Below are positions 19,284-30,549 of a DNA stretch of 64,000 nucleotides, in pieces. The DNA comes from Rhizoclosmatium globosum (taxonomy: Eukaryota; Chytridiomycota; Chytridiomycetes; Chytridiales; Chytriomycetaceae). The notes under the pieces are model-generated. The model was not told the DNA's origin. It saw only the letters and a program-made list of their open reading frames with translations, and ran no database searches. The position numbers and the translations under genes are program-made. The stretch spans positions 33,316 through 97,315 of the forward strand of contig MCGO01000144.1 of the NCBI GenBank assembly GCA_002104985.1, read 5' to 3'. Position 1 is the first letter of the stretch. Every line of letters begins with the position of its first letter.

Positions 19284-21252
19284 ATGATTCATCTGTTTTC
19301 AAAGTCAGTCCGGCCATTGAGTCGATGGACCCACACCAGCTTCAGACAGCGCACATTGAGCACAATTCCAAGTGCAATCCGCGGATCGACAGCGACAGCC
19401 AAGCATCGATCGACTGGAATTGGAATTGGGCTTGGACTTGGATTGACACTTGGACTCGGCCTGTCCCTCGCTCGAACCGAACCGCTTTCACTCGATTCGG
19501 CGACTCAAACGCAAATTAAAAGTGATTTAAAACTATCTCAAAATGAGGCAAAGTGCGTGGCAAAACAGGAACCACGTCAAAGTCGCATTCAACTTGTGTT
19601 TGGTTTTGCCCGCATTTGCTTTCGAACTCTGTCGCTTGGCCTTGTCTTTGCTCCGCTGTTTGTTCTGTTTCCTGTGTGGCTTGTTGTGAAGGGCGATTGG
19701 TGGTTGGATCTGGCGACAGCGACTTGTGGGCTGGCGGGTGAGTGCCTTGAGTACCTGGAACAACGAATAACGTATCAATCAGGACCTATCTATATTAAGT
19801 TGTGTCAGTGGGTCGCCATGAGACAAGACTTGTTCTCTCAAGAAGTGTGTACAGCTTTTGCTAAACTGCAGTCAAACTCCCCTCCTCATGCATTCAAACA
19901 TACGCGCGAAATTGTGGAAGAAATTTTGAACGATCCTTTGAATGGTTTTATTACTGCGAATGGTAAACGACTGGTGATTGAAGATGTCTTTGTTGAATTT
20001 GATCCTATTCCTGTTGGCGTTGGAGCTGTCGCACAAGTTCATCGTGCAGTACTGAAACCTCAATATGTACCATCTGATATTATTGGGTCGAAAGGCACTG
20101 AAGCGCGTGTCGCTGTGAAGGTCTTGCATCCTAGAATCGTTCCCTTGATTGAGATGGATTTGACTTTGCTTCAACTCGGCGGAAAACTGGTTAATATGGT
20201 CATGCCCGGCGCAAAATATTTGGCAATTGATGAAGAATTGGAAACATTTGCTGGTACGGCTGAATAACTTTACTCCAGACATCATTTTCACTCTATCCAA
20301 CACAGATATGATGCGTCGACAACTCGATCTATCAATCGAACACAATAACTTAATCCGCTTTCGAGAAAACTTTGGTACTCCCAAAAAGGGCGAAGTGAAA
20401 TTAGACGTGTCCTTCCCAGCCCCCATAATTGGCACTCCCCAAGTAATGATGGAGGAATTCTGTGACGGAATCCGCTGTACAACCATTTTAGAAATGGAAG
20501 GCGGAATGGGCGGCACATTCGACGAACAAGTCATCAAAATCGGATTACCAGCCTTCATTGTACGTCACCTATATCTCCTCCAACCCTTAATTCCTAACCG
20601 CTTCCCCTCCCCACAGCGTATGATAATGAAACACAACTTCATCCACGCTGACCTCCACGCCGGAAACATGCTCCTAACCTTCAAAAAACCCTCCTCCTCC
20701 TCAACACCCCCCGAATTCGCTCCCCCCTCCCTCTACGAAACCTTCCACTCCTCACCCACCTCAACCCGCCGCGAAATCCTCGAAACCCTGAAATCCCAAG
20801 GCTACATCCCGCACCTAATATTCCTCGACGTAGGTCTAACCGCAACCCTGTCCCCCAAATCCCTCGAAAACATCCGCCTCGTCGCGTCAGCAGCCCTCAA
20901 CGGCGACGGCGACAAAATGGCAGACCTGTTCATATCGCGATGCCGGGACCCGGGTCTCGTGATTGAGAAGGAGGAAGCAAGGGCGAGGATGAGGCGGATG
21001 GTGGATGATGTCGGGCTTGCGGCGGGGGCGAATACGATGGGTGCTGTGTTGCCGTTGAGTAAACTTAAGAGCGCGGAGGTGTTACGACAGGCTGCGGATT
21101 TCTTTCGGCGGCATCGGATTGGGCTTGATGGGGAGTGGGTTGGACTTTTTGTTGCGGCTGTGCTTGTGGAAGGGGTTGCGAGGAAGTTGGGGGGTGATGT
21201 GGATGTGCTTGAGGTTGTTGTTGATGAGGTTCCTGACGGGTTTGTTGTTTGA
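19284..21252 (+). CDS. UbiB/ABC1 atypical kinase, ADCK2/Cqd1-like, mitochondrial
   Basis: Exons 19284-20253, 20306-20559 and 20617-21252 give 619 residues. A basic presequence (about residues 1-45) precedes a Gly/Leu-rich run (GIGIGLGLGLTLGLGLSLA) and a membrane segment near residue 125. UbiB-type motifs follow: a KxGQ-like IKLCQWVAMRQDLFS, GVGAVAQVHRA, AVKVLHP, HADLHAGNMLL and LDVGLTATL in place of DFG. These atypical kinases act in coenzyme Q and phospholipid homeostasis at the inner membrane; the IKLxQW variant points to the ADCK2/Cqd1 branch. The first intron of 52 nt overlaps a spurious frame. It lies between two copies of a small duplicated cassette. Confidence 0.87.
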
Positions 21253-22247
21253 ATTGAAGTAAAATATTCGGAAGAAAAAGGAAAGACCTAGGGGGTTGGA
21301 GAATTTATTTAAATACACTCTCCAAAACTTTCTGTATCGACTCCTTTGTAACAATTGAAAGTAACACCAAATTCAAACATCTTGTCCTTTGCATCAGAAC
21401 TTTCCAGCATAAAATATCTAACTGATATTATCACCATCCAGGTCAAACTGCATATGCACCATCAATGCCTTATTTCTAAAGAATTGGAATGTTTGGCCCA
21501 GCTATGGTTGTTTTTTTTTTCGGACACTTGATTCAGTATCTTTGATATTTATAAGTAATTGATGTTGTTTGAGTTGTTGGATTCATGTGTAATCCAAAAA
21601 GAATGTCTTCCAAATAATTCGCTTCCAGGAGATCAATATCCAATGGTTGTTTGTTGCGGATACCACTGTCGCCACCGCGCTCATGGCGTCTTTCTAAAGA
21701 CTCAACAAGCATTGACCATAAACGACGTGGTTTTCTGGAATGGCTGTTGGCATTCCTTTTTGGAAAGTCGTTGACATGACAGTCACCAAAATATCATCTG
21801 CAGCAAAGGGAGAAGTGCACCAACTTTGTAGTCTACCATGATCTAATCACACTATTTAATCCGCATTTTTGAAGTCAACTAAAATAATACTACTTACGCC
21901 ATCAGCCCCATTCCAATTAGAACATTGACAGATGAGGTTTGAGCAATATCAATAGAATGGACAAACGTTTTGGCCAACTCTTTTGAATTGTTTTTATCCT
22001 CCATAGAAGTTCCCAATACGAGATTTATGCTGTTTTAAGAGATAGTGTAAGGTAGTAGGCAACATAACCCGAAGCACATTACTTTTTGTTTGATATCATT
22101 TTTATGTGCCCAAAAAGGGTGAATACAAATCACTGTCATTTTCATGCATTATTTTATGAGGGGTTTCAAAAATCATTGTTGAAACATTGTTTATTTGCTA
22201 GATTGAAACCTTGAATTAAAGAACAAAACAAATAGGTGACAGGATGC
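21253..22247. other. Intergenic zone with degenerate coding fragments
   Basis: No full gene is supported. On the minus strand a frame from ATG about 22013 (MEDKNNSKELAKTF) runs to a good donor (GTAAGT near 21902), and further open fragments lie at about 21560-21830, but I could not join them convincingly. A 71-residue plus-strand frame at 21559 is Cys-rich and unrelated to anything I know. The part from 22050 to 22247 is the 3' flank shared with the decayed copy at 18.9 kb. Confidence 0.4.
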
Positions 22248-22664
22248 TTAAAGTTTGTTAATCTGACTTGAATCTTCACCCACATCATTCATAGCTCGAC
22301 CTCTATCCACAGCTGCTCCGTTTGCCTGGAATCTGGATTCAAGACAATCAAGACGGATTCTGACATCATCCAACAGAATACAGGGATTCATCGCGTCTTC
22401 TTCCCCACTGGTTGCAGCCAAACCGCGTAACGCCACAGCGTTTCTTTCGATTCTGGCTTCAAGGGCGTTAAGTCTTGATTCATTTTCCATCATATTTTTA
22501 GTCAACCAGATAAGCCACGAGAGTGTCATGGAGGCTGGTTCAGTGTTTTGTTGTCTTCTGGAGGAACTGGGAGTCTCTCTCGGAATGGGGACAGACGTCA
22601 CATTCTCGGTGCTTCTTGGGCGGCTACCTGCCCCGTGCTCAAGAAGAGTAGTGTTGCTTGACAT
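22248..22664 (-). CDS. Orphan 138-residue coiled-coil protein
   Basis: A single open frame of 138 residues. The first 45 residues are Ser/Thr/Pro/Arg-rich and probably disordered. LSWLIWLTKNMM is a short hydrophobic/aromatic motif, followed by helical stretches with coiled-coil character (ESRLNALEARIERNAVAL and RIRLDCLESRFQANGA). I do not recognise the family. A degenerate copy lies at about 18.86-19.2 kb, on the same strand. The intact frame together with a decayed duplicate suggests a fast-evolving, lineage-specific gene. Confidence 0.55.
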   Translation of the reverse strand: MSSNTTLLEHGAGSRPRSTENVTSVPIPRETPSSSRRQQNTEPASMTLSWLIWLTKNMMENESRLNALEARIERNAVALRGLAATSGEEDAMNPCILLDDVRIRLDCLESRFQANGAAVDRGRAMNDVGEDSSQINKL

Positions 22665-22876
22665 ACCTTGTATGATTCAGATTTGTAGGGGTGGTTTATT
22701 TGGAAACTGGTTTTTTTTCCTGTTACCAGTTTGTTCCGCAAATAGCCACTACAAGAGGCGCACAATTGCCCGAACATGTTTTTCGGATCTTTTGTTTGTT
22801 TTTTGGATGGAATAACGTGTCGGGGATAAATTCCAAAGTTCGGTGACGACTAGTAGCTTGAAATAAAACATTACTT

Positions 22877-23431
22877 TTATTCGACATTTGCCATACTCGT
22901 TCCATTACTACACTTATCATAAATCTTTCGATAAAGTGAACGAGGAATAGGAAGCAACTTAGCACGGACATCAGTCAAGTCATTGGTAAGGAGCGGAAGT
23001 TCAGCAACCAAAAAAAGACCATCTGTCTCCCCAAAACTAATCAACGGAGACTTAAGAGCAAGCGGAACGTCCAACTTCAAATTTTCAAGAAGCTTGAGTT
23101 CAAGCTCGACAGGAACATCGAGTTTCAAAGTCTCCAGCAACTGTAGCTCAATTTCAAGATCCGTGAGCAAGTATTTGGAGGAACCGGAATGGAGCATATC
23201 GAAACTGAATGAGGGCACCATGATTGCTTTCGCGACAACCAACGAAGGTTCTTTGATTGGATTTGGTTTCCAGAGATGGACCAGGGCTGTGGTGCCGTCA
23301 CGGACGAATCGTTGGTGCGTGATTCTTGTGATTTGAGATGGGACGGAAAAGTCTACAACGACAGTTGCATAGCTTGTATCATCTGGAAGGACTAGAGGGA
23401 TGGTAGTAGATGCAACAATTGGAAGGGGCAT
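22877..23431 (-). CDS. Orphan 184-residue protein with an internal LKLDVP repeat
   Basis: A single open frame of 184 residues with no recognised domain. The N-terminal half looks like beta strands (TIPLVLPDDTSYATVVVDFS). In the middle, a repeat of about 14-16 residues occurs twice (LQLLETLKLDVPVE and LKLLENLKLDVPLA), and a basic C-terminal segment follows. There is no signal peptide or membrane segment. It stands head-to-head with the orphan family A gene at 23597, with only 165 nt between the starts, so a shared promoter region is likely. Confidence 0.55.
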   Translation of the reverse strand: MPLPIVASTTIPLVLPDDTSYATVVVDFSVPSQITRITHQRFVRDGTTALVHLWKPNPIKEPSLVVAKAIMVPSFSFDMLHSGSSKYLLTDLEIELQLLETLKLDVPVELELKLLENLKLDVPLALKSPLISFGETDGLFLVAELPLLTNDLTDVRAKLLPIPRSLYRKIYDKCSNGTSMANVE

Positions 23432-23596
23432 TGGTTACGTGTACAAGTTGATTGAGCTTTTTTTGAATCTATTTCTGGGTGTTTCGGTTTTTGGAGAAGG
23501 CGTCTCCTTTTCCTTTGAGTATTATTCTGAGTTTTAATGTAATAATGTCTGGGAAAGAATGTGTATAAATGTGTATAAATCTTCCTCAGAACTCCA

Positions 23597-24612
23597 ATGC
23601 AAATGGACAGCGCACTTCAGATTCTCGACACACTCAAAACGCATCAAAGGATCCAACTTGCACTAAATTCAACCATCGAAGATCCTGTTTATCAAAGCGA
23701 AGCCGTGATTGTATCGCTTGTTGACTTCAGCTTGTCTCGACTAGGTTGGCATTAACTTGACAGCCAATTGAACCCATTCAAACACACGATTTAAAACAGA
23801 GTCTTTTGAGGCACCGACTTTGATCGCAAGTGCCGTGACTGTCAAACAAATCCTTTCAACTTCGATCAACTTGCTCAATTCAAACAAGTTCCACGATAAC
23901 AGTCAAAACCTTCCCTTTCTGAAACAACGAGACTATTCAGATCGAAAGGATGCACTCAAACGAAGGATAGCTCAGATTGCGTCGTTTGTGTATGGTGGAA
24001 TTGTATCTGTTCCTGGTTGGGAGGGAACTAGGCCTGTCTTTGCTCCAAAGTACGAATGTTCCGCTGCTTTGGATGTCGAGTCGTTTGTGAAGGAAGTGGT
24101 TGCTACGGCGAGAGCTACGTGGGCGTCAGTCAAAACAGATTCAGAGGATGTCAGAATGGATGTTGGTGAACAAGTGAGTGCACTTGGTACCAAGTCAACT
24201 TCAACGTGTTTTTAAATTCAAATACAGGTGGTCACTTTTATGGACGCGGAATTCTCTCGTCTCAGTCTGAATGACCCAGATCATCATGACAGCGTTCACA
24301 AGTCATGTCCATCGTGCTTTGAAGCTCTGAAAGCTCGTACGAGTGATCAGGTGTGGATGTATTTCTCGGAATGCTGTATTGAGATGCAAACCAAGGTATT
24401 ATTCCTCCTAGTCTCCTTTCTCGTGATTGAATTCTTTGGTTTACTCATGGAATACTTAACAGGTCTTGGATACAATTGAAGACCCTTCTCTTCGAGATAG
24501 AAGACGTGCCGCGAACAAGAATGTGGATGCATTTTTGGCTCGAATTGAATCCCAGCGAGAGAACGCAGATCTTTTCATGCGAGATTTAGAACAACTTGCT
24601 GAATTTGAGTAA
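23597..24612 (+). CDS. Orphan family A member (paralog of the gene at 17450)
   Basis: Exons 23597-23744, 23800-24173, 24228-24395, 24463-24612 give 279 residues. No known domain is seen. Conserved blocks with the 17450 paralog are AVIVSLVDFSLSRL near residue 40, the pair CPSCFEAL, the block ECCIEMQTKVLDTI, and RRRAANKNVDAFL near the end; the last two flank the third intron, which the paralog lacks. The middle is helical and soluble. Conserved Cys residues could bind metal or form disulfides, but there is no signal peptide. The dioxygenase gene follows on the same strand. Confidence 0.7.
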
Positions 24613-24751
24613 AGTAAAGTAGAGGATGAGTAATCATTATATTGTTGACATAAACCTTCTATTTGTTCGAAATCAACATTCGAAATCAATGCAAGCCCTT
24701 ATCAACACCTGGATTTCGGCTCCACCACCTCCACAAAATCCATCAGTAAAC

Positions 24752-25698
24752 ATGAAACAACCAGCCTACTTTCTGGCGCACGGGTCTCCCTTCTGGATCC
24801 CAAACAAGACAGCCTCAGGCCCAACCTTCCTAAAAAAACTTGGGAAAGAGATCCTATCCTCACCTTCACCTCCAAAGTCAATGCTCATCATTAGTGCTCA
24901 CTGGGAAACAAACAACGGTGTCAAAGTTACCACCGCTGCAACACATAAACTGTTGTATGACTATTACGGATTCCCAAAGAACTTTTACGACGTGAAATAC
25001 CCTGCGAAAGGTGATCCAGCGATGGCACAAGAAACCATTTCGTTGCTCAAGAAGGCTGGATTCAAAGTCGATGAGGAACGAGAACGTGGCTTGGATCACG
25101 GAGTATTCACACCACTTATATATCTGTAGGTTTTCTTCTCCCATTCTCGGCCTATCCTTCCCTTACCCTTCTCATTGTTCTAACTCTTACTCCCAATTTC
25201 CAAACCAGATTCCCAAACCAAGAACTCCCAATTGTCCAACTTTCTCTCCCAATCACAAACAAAACCGAAGACTACTACCGCCTCGGCGCCGCCCTCCGCC
25301 CACTACGCGACCAAGGCGTCATGATCGTCGGATCCGGATTCATTCTCCACAACCTCCGCCTTCTTATGCCCAAATTCCAGAATGGCGGGTCTGAGTTGGA
25401 TCCGATTTTACCGTGGGCTGATGAATTCGTGAAAGCTTCTGAGAAGGTTGCGTTGGATGTTCCAGCGTCTGAGGAAGGGAGGAAAGAGGGGGTGTTGGGC
25501 TTGTTCAAGTTGAATAGTTATTCGACTGCTCATCCTTCCCCGGAACATTTCGCTCCATTTGTGGTTGCTGTTGGGGCTGCGGGTGGAGATGCTGGGCATT
25601 TGATTCATTCACATTGGTGGGGTGGGCTTGAAAGTGAGGATTCTTTCCGGTTTGGAGAACTGGGGGAAAAGACTGAGGGTGTAAGGAATGAATTGTAA
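24752..25698 (+). CDS. LigB/DODA-type extradiol ring-cleavage dioxygenase
   Basis: Two exons (24752-25125, 25209-25698) give 287 residues. The start at 24752 puts Met just before the conserved N-terminal strand (MKQPAYFLAHGSP); in-frame ATGs at 24626 and 24689 would add 42 or 21 residues. Ligand-type histidines are visible in AHGSP, SAHWE and DHGVFTPL, and a late His in HSHWWGG. Members of this family use iron or zinc to open catechol rings, with DOPA 4,5-dioxygenase as the best-known plant and fungal example; the substrate here is not determined. The upstream orphan gene ends only 140 nt before it. Confidence 0.83.
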
Positions 25699-25800
25699 AA
25701 CTGAATAAATTTATCATAATTAAATGAACACTGGAATTTTGTCAGTGTGCACAAGGGGCTGACAAGATGAACAACCCTGGTTGGAATTCTCACAAGGAAA

Positions 25801-27107
25801 ATGACAGACGCTCAACCAAACAGCGACTTTGTGATTGAAGACGCGTTGGACCACCGGAATTCAACACAGACATTAATAGATGAAGTCGCTCTCACCGTTG
25901 AAAAGGAGAAGCTGTCTCAAGAACCACCATCACAACCTCTGAACTGGTGGACTAAACCAACTCTTCTGAAACGAGACGCGATGCCCGAATGGTATCAGGT
26001 GGTCTACCTCATCTCCTCATCATACGGCAAACTAAACAGCTAAAAAAACAGCACGAATACTTTATTTGGACAGGCTACAGGCCCATAACGGGGAGCACCT
26101 GGGATTGTCTCTATTCCATCACATATCTGCACAACGAGACAGGAAACATATGGACACACGGACTCGGCGCACTATTATTCATTTTATTGACTGGATACAC
26201 GTGGGGCCATCTATTCAGAGAAGATGGGTTGACGGGCGTGAATTGGCGGGATCATCTGATAGCCCTTGAACTGTGCGTCGTTCATTATGTCCTTAGATTG
26301 GAAACTCACAATTGTGGATTTAGGCATATCGGAGTAATATCGTGTCTGTTCTTTTCAGCAGTGTTTCATACAATGTGCTGCCACTCTCAAACTGTCCATC
26401 GATCGTGTTTAAAGGCGGATTATGTGGGAATCGTATTGCATATCGGGGGTTGTTTCGTCGCGTCCATTTATTACTGCTTCTATTGCGAAAAGACGCTGCA
26501 GACAATCTATCTCGCGCTTATTATCTCGTTTGGTGCTGCTGTGGTTTGTTCCCTCGACTTTCCTTGGATTCACATGTTTATCAGGACCTGACAGATATTC
26601 ACGAACGTATCAAAACGATTCATGAAGCGAGAATACGCGAGGTTGCGTTTGGCCTTCTTCATCGGCTTTGGGTTCTGGGGAATTATTCCTATCATCCATT
26701 CCTGTCTAATACATAGCGTGAGTCTTTAAATATCATCAGACCTAAAAGTAACTGACTCCTCGCACAGTTTCAATTCACTCAACGATCCATCGGACTCAAC
26801 TACATATTTATTGTCGCCTTGTTTGACTTTGGAGGCGCAATGATATTCAACTTTCGCATCCCCGAACGGTTTATGCCGGGATCGTTTGACTATATTGTAT
26901 GTTTGTACTTTTGAAGGTCGTCTTTATTTAGCTACTCTTTACTAGGGCCAGAGTCATCAAATCATGCATATCTGCATTGTTCTCGGAGCAATCACGCATT
27001 ACTTGGGATTCATTGAAGTATTCAAATTCTGGCATCTTCAAAATGGCGAGTGCGCCCTATCGTGGGATCAAATGGATGTTGGTGTTGGGTCAACTATGGG
27101 ATGGTGA
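25801..27107 (+). CDS. PAQR/hemolysin-III family seven-helix receptor
   Basis: Six exons: 25801-25998, 26052-26272, 26324-26543, 26595-26717, 26768-26896, 26946-27107; introns are about 50 nt. The 350-residue product has a soluble N-terminus and the PAQR signatures in order: GYRPITGSTWDC, HNETGNIWTH, FSAVFHTMCCHS, DYVGIVLHIGG and SHQIMHICIV. The conserved His of the FHT motif and the HxxxH near the C-terminus are the zinc ligands of the family. Fungal members (Izh proteins) affect zinc and sterol or sphingolipid metabolism. The second intron is in frame without a stop, so an unspliced reading would add 17 residues out of pattern with the family. Confidence 0.87.
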
Positions 27108-27168
27108 TTGCTCTTATACACTGCTACATCTATCAAACTCTCTATCAAACTCCTTTATTTTATTGTTA

Positions 27169-28649
27169 TCATAAATCTTCCATTCCTGCTGGTTCGTAGC
27201 CACTGAACTGGAGTTGTAATATGACTCGAAGAATAAATGCAACCGCGTTGATACCTAACGGAAAGTAAAATTGATTTATTAATTGTAAAATTGGGAATCG
27301 TCACCTCCTGCGACGTATGATAGTCTGATCTGCCTGTCATTCCGAGACTCGTTCGCATAGATGAAAGAGAGGAGAAACAAATACATGGCTGATACGTGTA
27401 AGAACTATGAATATGTTCGATTTCAATTATGGATAGTTTGATAGATAGAGAACTCACCAGCAACGAAATAAGCCATTGAACTGTGACAGGTGCAAACTCC
27501 AACACCAACAGACAGATATAATCATAAACCACAATAACCAGCAAACAGACTCCAAAAATAAAGCAAAGCTGCAAGAATATCTTCTTCTGCTGGAAATTGA
27601 CCATCATACTCTTTTTCCTCGTCCCTCCACCTCTCTTTAGAACGCTTCCATGCTTGATATACGCAGCGAAACCTTCCCCGCTCCAGCTCGAATTCTCCTC
27701 TCCTTCAACAGGAAGCAGCAAGTCATCCTCGTCATCATACCCACCTGCAATTCCCACACTCAACATATTCAAACTCTCCATTCTTTGTCCCCTCAATGCC
27801 ATTTCCAAACTCGTCATGCTCTGCTCCAAAGTGGCAGAAGAATCCATCCCAAACATGATACTGTATGCGCTTGTTCCAACTTGTTGAGGGGTAGGTTCAA
27901 GGTGTTCACGCGATGTTCCGTAGGTACCTCGAACGCCGCTTGGGAATTGGGAGGGAGAGATGTATCGCGACTGTGTGGGACTTAGAAGAACGTCTGGGCC
28001 GCCGGTTGCACTGATGGCGCTTTCGGAGCGGGGTTGGATAGGTTGGTTCACACTTGGAACTCTGCTGATGGGTTTTAAGTTGGAAAAAGAAGCCTCGCTG
28101 ATGGGCTTGCCAAGGGGTGTTGCTTGGAGTTGGAGTTGATTGCTGCCACTAAGGCCAGGAGGGACCCTGTTTCCAGTGTTGGCTCGGGATATTGATGTAG
28201 CTGCGTTGTTTGGTATGGCAAGTTTAGCGCTTAATGGGCCGGCTGTTGTTGACAGCTGTTGAGCTTTGCGAAGGGCAGCGGGAACATTCTTGTTCAAAGA
28301 ATGCGTCAATTGCTTAAATATAAGTGTGCTTAAGATTTACCTTAGTTGCGACGGCCAAAGACGCGTTTCTCGCTGAGGTATGTTGAAATGTGGGCACTCC
28401 AGATATCGCAACCTTGATCAAATTCCCAAAATTATCTCCATCATCATCCTCATAACTCCTGCTTCCTCCAGATGAATGGCTACCCTGCAGGAACTTTGTA
28501 AACATGGTTTCATCATATTCATCATCAGACTCGTTGCTGTCGTTATCATCTTCCTCTGCATCGATTTCATCCTGTGTCAACACAAAAACGTCAGAAAACG
28601 GATCTGTGCCATCACCCTCTCCAGATTTGTGACTTCCTCGACGGGACAT
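27169..28649 (-). CDS. Orphan membrane protein with long disordered N-terminus
   Basis: Exons 28649-28341, 28288-27458, 27404-27305, 27254-27169 give 441 residues. Residues 1-90 are acidic and Ser-rich, and up to about 330 the protein is low-complexity (Ser, Pro, Gln, Ala). The last 110 residues hold about four hydrophobic helices: IFLQLCFIFGVCLLVIVVYD, CLLVLEFAPVTVQWLISLL, MYLFLLSFIY and a final one ending near NAVAFILRVILQLQF. I do not recognise the family. The second acceptor was chosen because it keeps the hydrophobic pattern. It starts 51 nt from the divergent SPAG8-like gene. Confidence 0.65.
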
Positions 28650-28700
28650 TGTATACAGGTTAGGTTCTTGTTTTCGATTGAGTTCGAAAAATTGTCAAAG

Positions 28701-29479
28701 ATGGCAACTTCAACTCACGGAGGAACAGACTGGAATCGCCACCACGGGCGTGTTGGGTACGTAATTTTAAGCTCAATACGTAAGGTTTACGCTTTCGAAG
28801 TGCAACGCTTTTGGAAAACTGGGTTGAAGAACGAGCTGTGAGCGACAAGATTCTCGCTGAACGCGGCGAGTTTGCAAGCGTCAGCAAGCGAGGACACCAT
28901 GTAATAACGTTTTGATTACGCTCTTCTTCGACAACTGATGGAAGTTATAGGATATTCTTATCAATGATCAAAGAGTGCGGGAAGTTCAAACAACATCCAA
29001 AGCCGCGTTTGCCATTTCAGCTTCACGATCCGACCCAAACAAAATTGAGCGTGGCAAGCGTAGACAGTTAGTGGAAGCTGAACTGATGAAGCAGGCAATG
29101 TAAGGGCTCCCATCCTTGTCTCCATTGTTGAATACCAAGTAAATCCTCATCCACCACATTCAGTGAAGAACTGAAAGAGCCTCCCATCGACCGTTCCGCA
29201 AAAGAATGGATTTCAACAGCACACAACGATTTCACAAGTTCAGCCCAACCAATCGAGCTTGGACTTCACCTTCCTCCAGAACCTGTCACTGCAAAATATA
29301 ACCACCCAATCACTTTCTGGAGTGATCATGCAACAAAAGGATGCGGAACAGTTATTTGCTCAACCGCGTTTACCACGTCCGAAGCACCAAGTGCAGAGCA
29401 GGGAGTTCAGTTTGGAAAACACGCAGCTTTTAGTACTCCAATTAAGGAATTTAAGAGAGGTCCTGTGAAGGATGTCTGA
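28701..29479 (+). CDS. SPAG8-like protein, probable flagellar component
   Basis: A four-exon model: a short first exon (28701 to about 28749), a second from about 28785 to 28910, a third from about 28951 to 29099, and a last ending at 29479. The second reads FRSATLLENWVEERAVSDK and continues with SVSKRGHHDILINDQRV; the third has the basic GKRRQLVEAELMKQA; the last is rich in short Pro/Thr/Lys motifs. This arrangement resembles SPAG8-type microtubule-inner proteins of motile cilia, expected in a zoosporic fungus, but the assignment rests on a few motifs. The first junction is uncertain (35-nt intron). Confidence 0.5.
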
Positions 29480-29559
29480 GAGATTCAAGGGGTGGAAAGA
29501 TGTGAAAATAAATACCATCCTTGTCAGCCTTCCTTGTTGCGATCAAGAATGTCCCAAGA

Positions 29560-30549
29560 ATGACCAATCTCACAAATCTTCCAAACGAGCTTCTCACACC
29601 AATATTCGCGTACATCCATCCAAGGAAGGTATTCAAGCTCCGTCGCCTCTCAAAACGAATCAACTCAATCCTGACCACAACCCACTTTGCACTTCAAGTC
29701 CTGACATCCACAGTAGGACCTCCGGGTCCCCATCTTGATGCATTGACTATGGTGATGCTCTACAGCGGTTCTGAATACGGCTCGACGGCTGTAAGCACCG
29801 ACTTCCTTTTCGCTCCACCTGCATTCCAGGAAGTGATTGCGGGTCTGTACTGGAAACATCGACCCAAGATGATTCAAAATCTAAGAAAATCGGGTCAAAA
29901 GCGTTCTGACTGGCAACTGCTCGCGAAGATACCTCCAGCAGTGGGACTTATGACCAGTCTTACCCACGTGGAATTAACAGGATTTGATGGATCTATTCCT
30001 TCTGAAATCGGAATGCTTGTGAATCTGGAGATTCTTCAGATAACTGATTGTGCATTTGATGATGCAGTTATTCCAGACGAATTGGGAATGCTGATGAAAC
30101 TCAAGATGCTCGCAATCGATAACTGTAACATATCTGGGCCTTTTCCGGAAGTCGTTTGCAGTCTCGTTGGCTTGGATAGGCTGTCGCTTGTTTCCAATAG
30201 ACTCTATGGAAACATTCCAGCATCAATCGGAAACTTGAAACAGTTGACCCGCCTTCGATTGTCTCATAATAACTTGTCTGGTCCAATTCCACAAGAGATT
30301 GGATATATCGAAGAGTTGGATACTCTTGATCTTTCACATAACAAGTTGTCAGGGTCCATACCCCAAAGCTTTTCTCAGCTTGGCCATCTATGGATTATGC
30401 ATCTCAACAATAACCTTTTGACCGGAGAAATTCCTCGGGAATTCTTGGAAAATTGCCAAACTCTCAGCAATGGTTATCCACTAGATTTTGTTTTGACAAA
30501 CAATTTAGGTTTACACTGTGATGAAAACATCTTCCCTTTGAAACTGTAG
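29560..30549 (+). CDS. F-box protein with plant-type leucine-rich repeats (copy 2)
   Basis: A single exon of 329 residues. The ATG at 29560 begins directly at the F-box (MTNLTNLPNELLTPIF); the frame is open upstream without a better ATG. Residues 1-45 are the F-box, then a linker, then about seven plant-specific LRRs (LRLSHNNLSGPIPQEIGYI; LDLSHNKLSGSIPQSF). It is paralogous to the genes at 13425 and 33234. The F-box suggests an SCF substrate adaptor, and the LRRs would bind the target. The C-terminal end is short, and the repeat array appears complete. Confidence 0.82.
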   Translation: MTNLTNLPNELLTPIFAYIHPRKVFKLRRLSKRINSILTTTHFALQVLTSTVGPPGPHLDALTMVMLYSGSEYGSTAVSTDFLFAPPAFQEVIAGLYWKHRPKMIQNLRKSGQKRSDWQLLAKIPPAVGLMTSLTHVELTGFDGSIPSEIGMLVNLEILQITDCAFDDAVIPDELGMLMKLKMLAIDNCNISGPFPEVVCSLVGLDRLSLVSNRLYGNIPASIGNLKQLTRLRLSHNNLSGPIPQEIGYIEELDTLDLSHNKLSGSIPQSFSQLGHLWIMHLNNNLLTGEIPREFLENCQTLSNGYPLDFVLTNNLGLHCDENIFPLKL

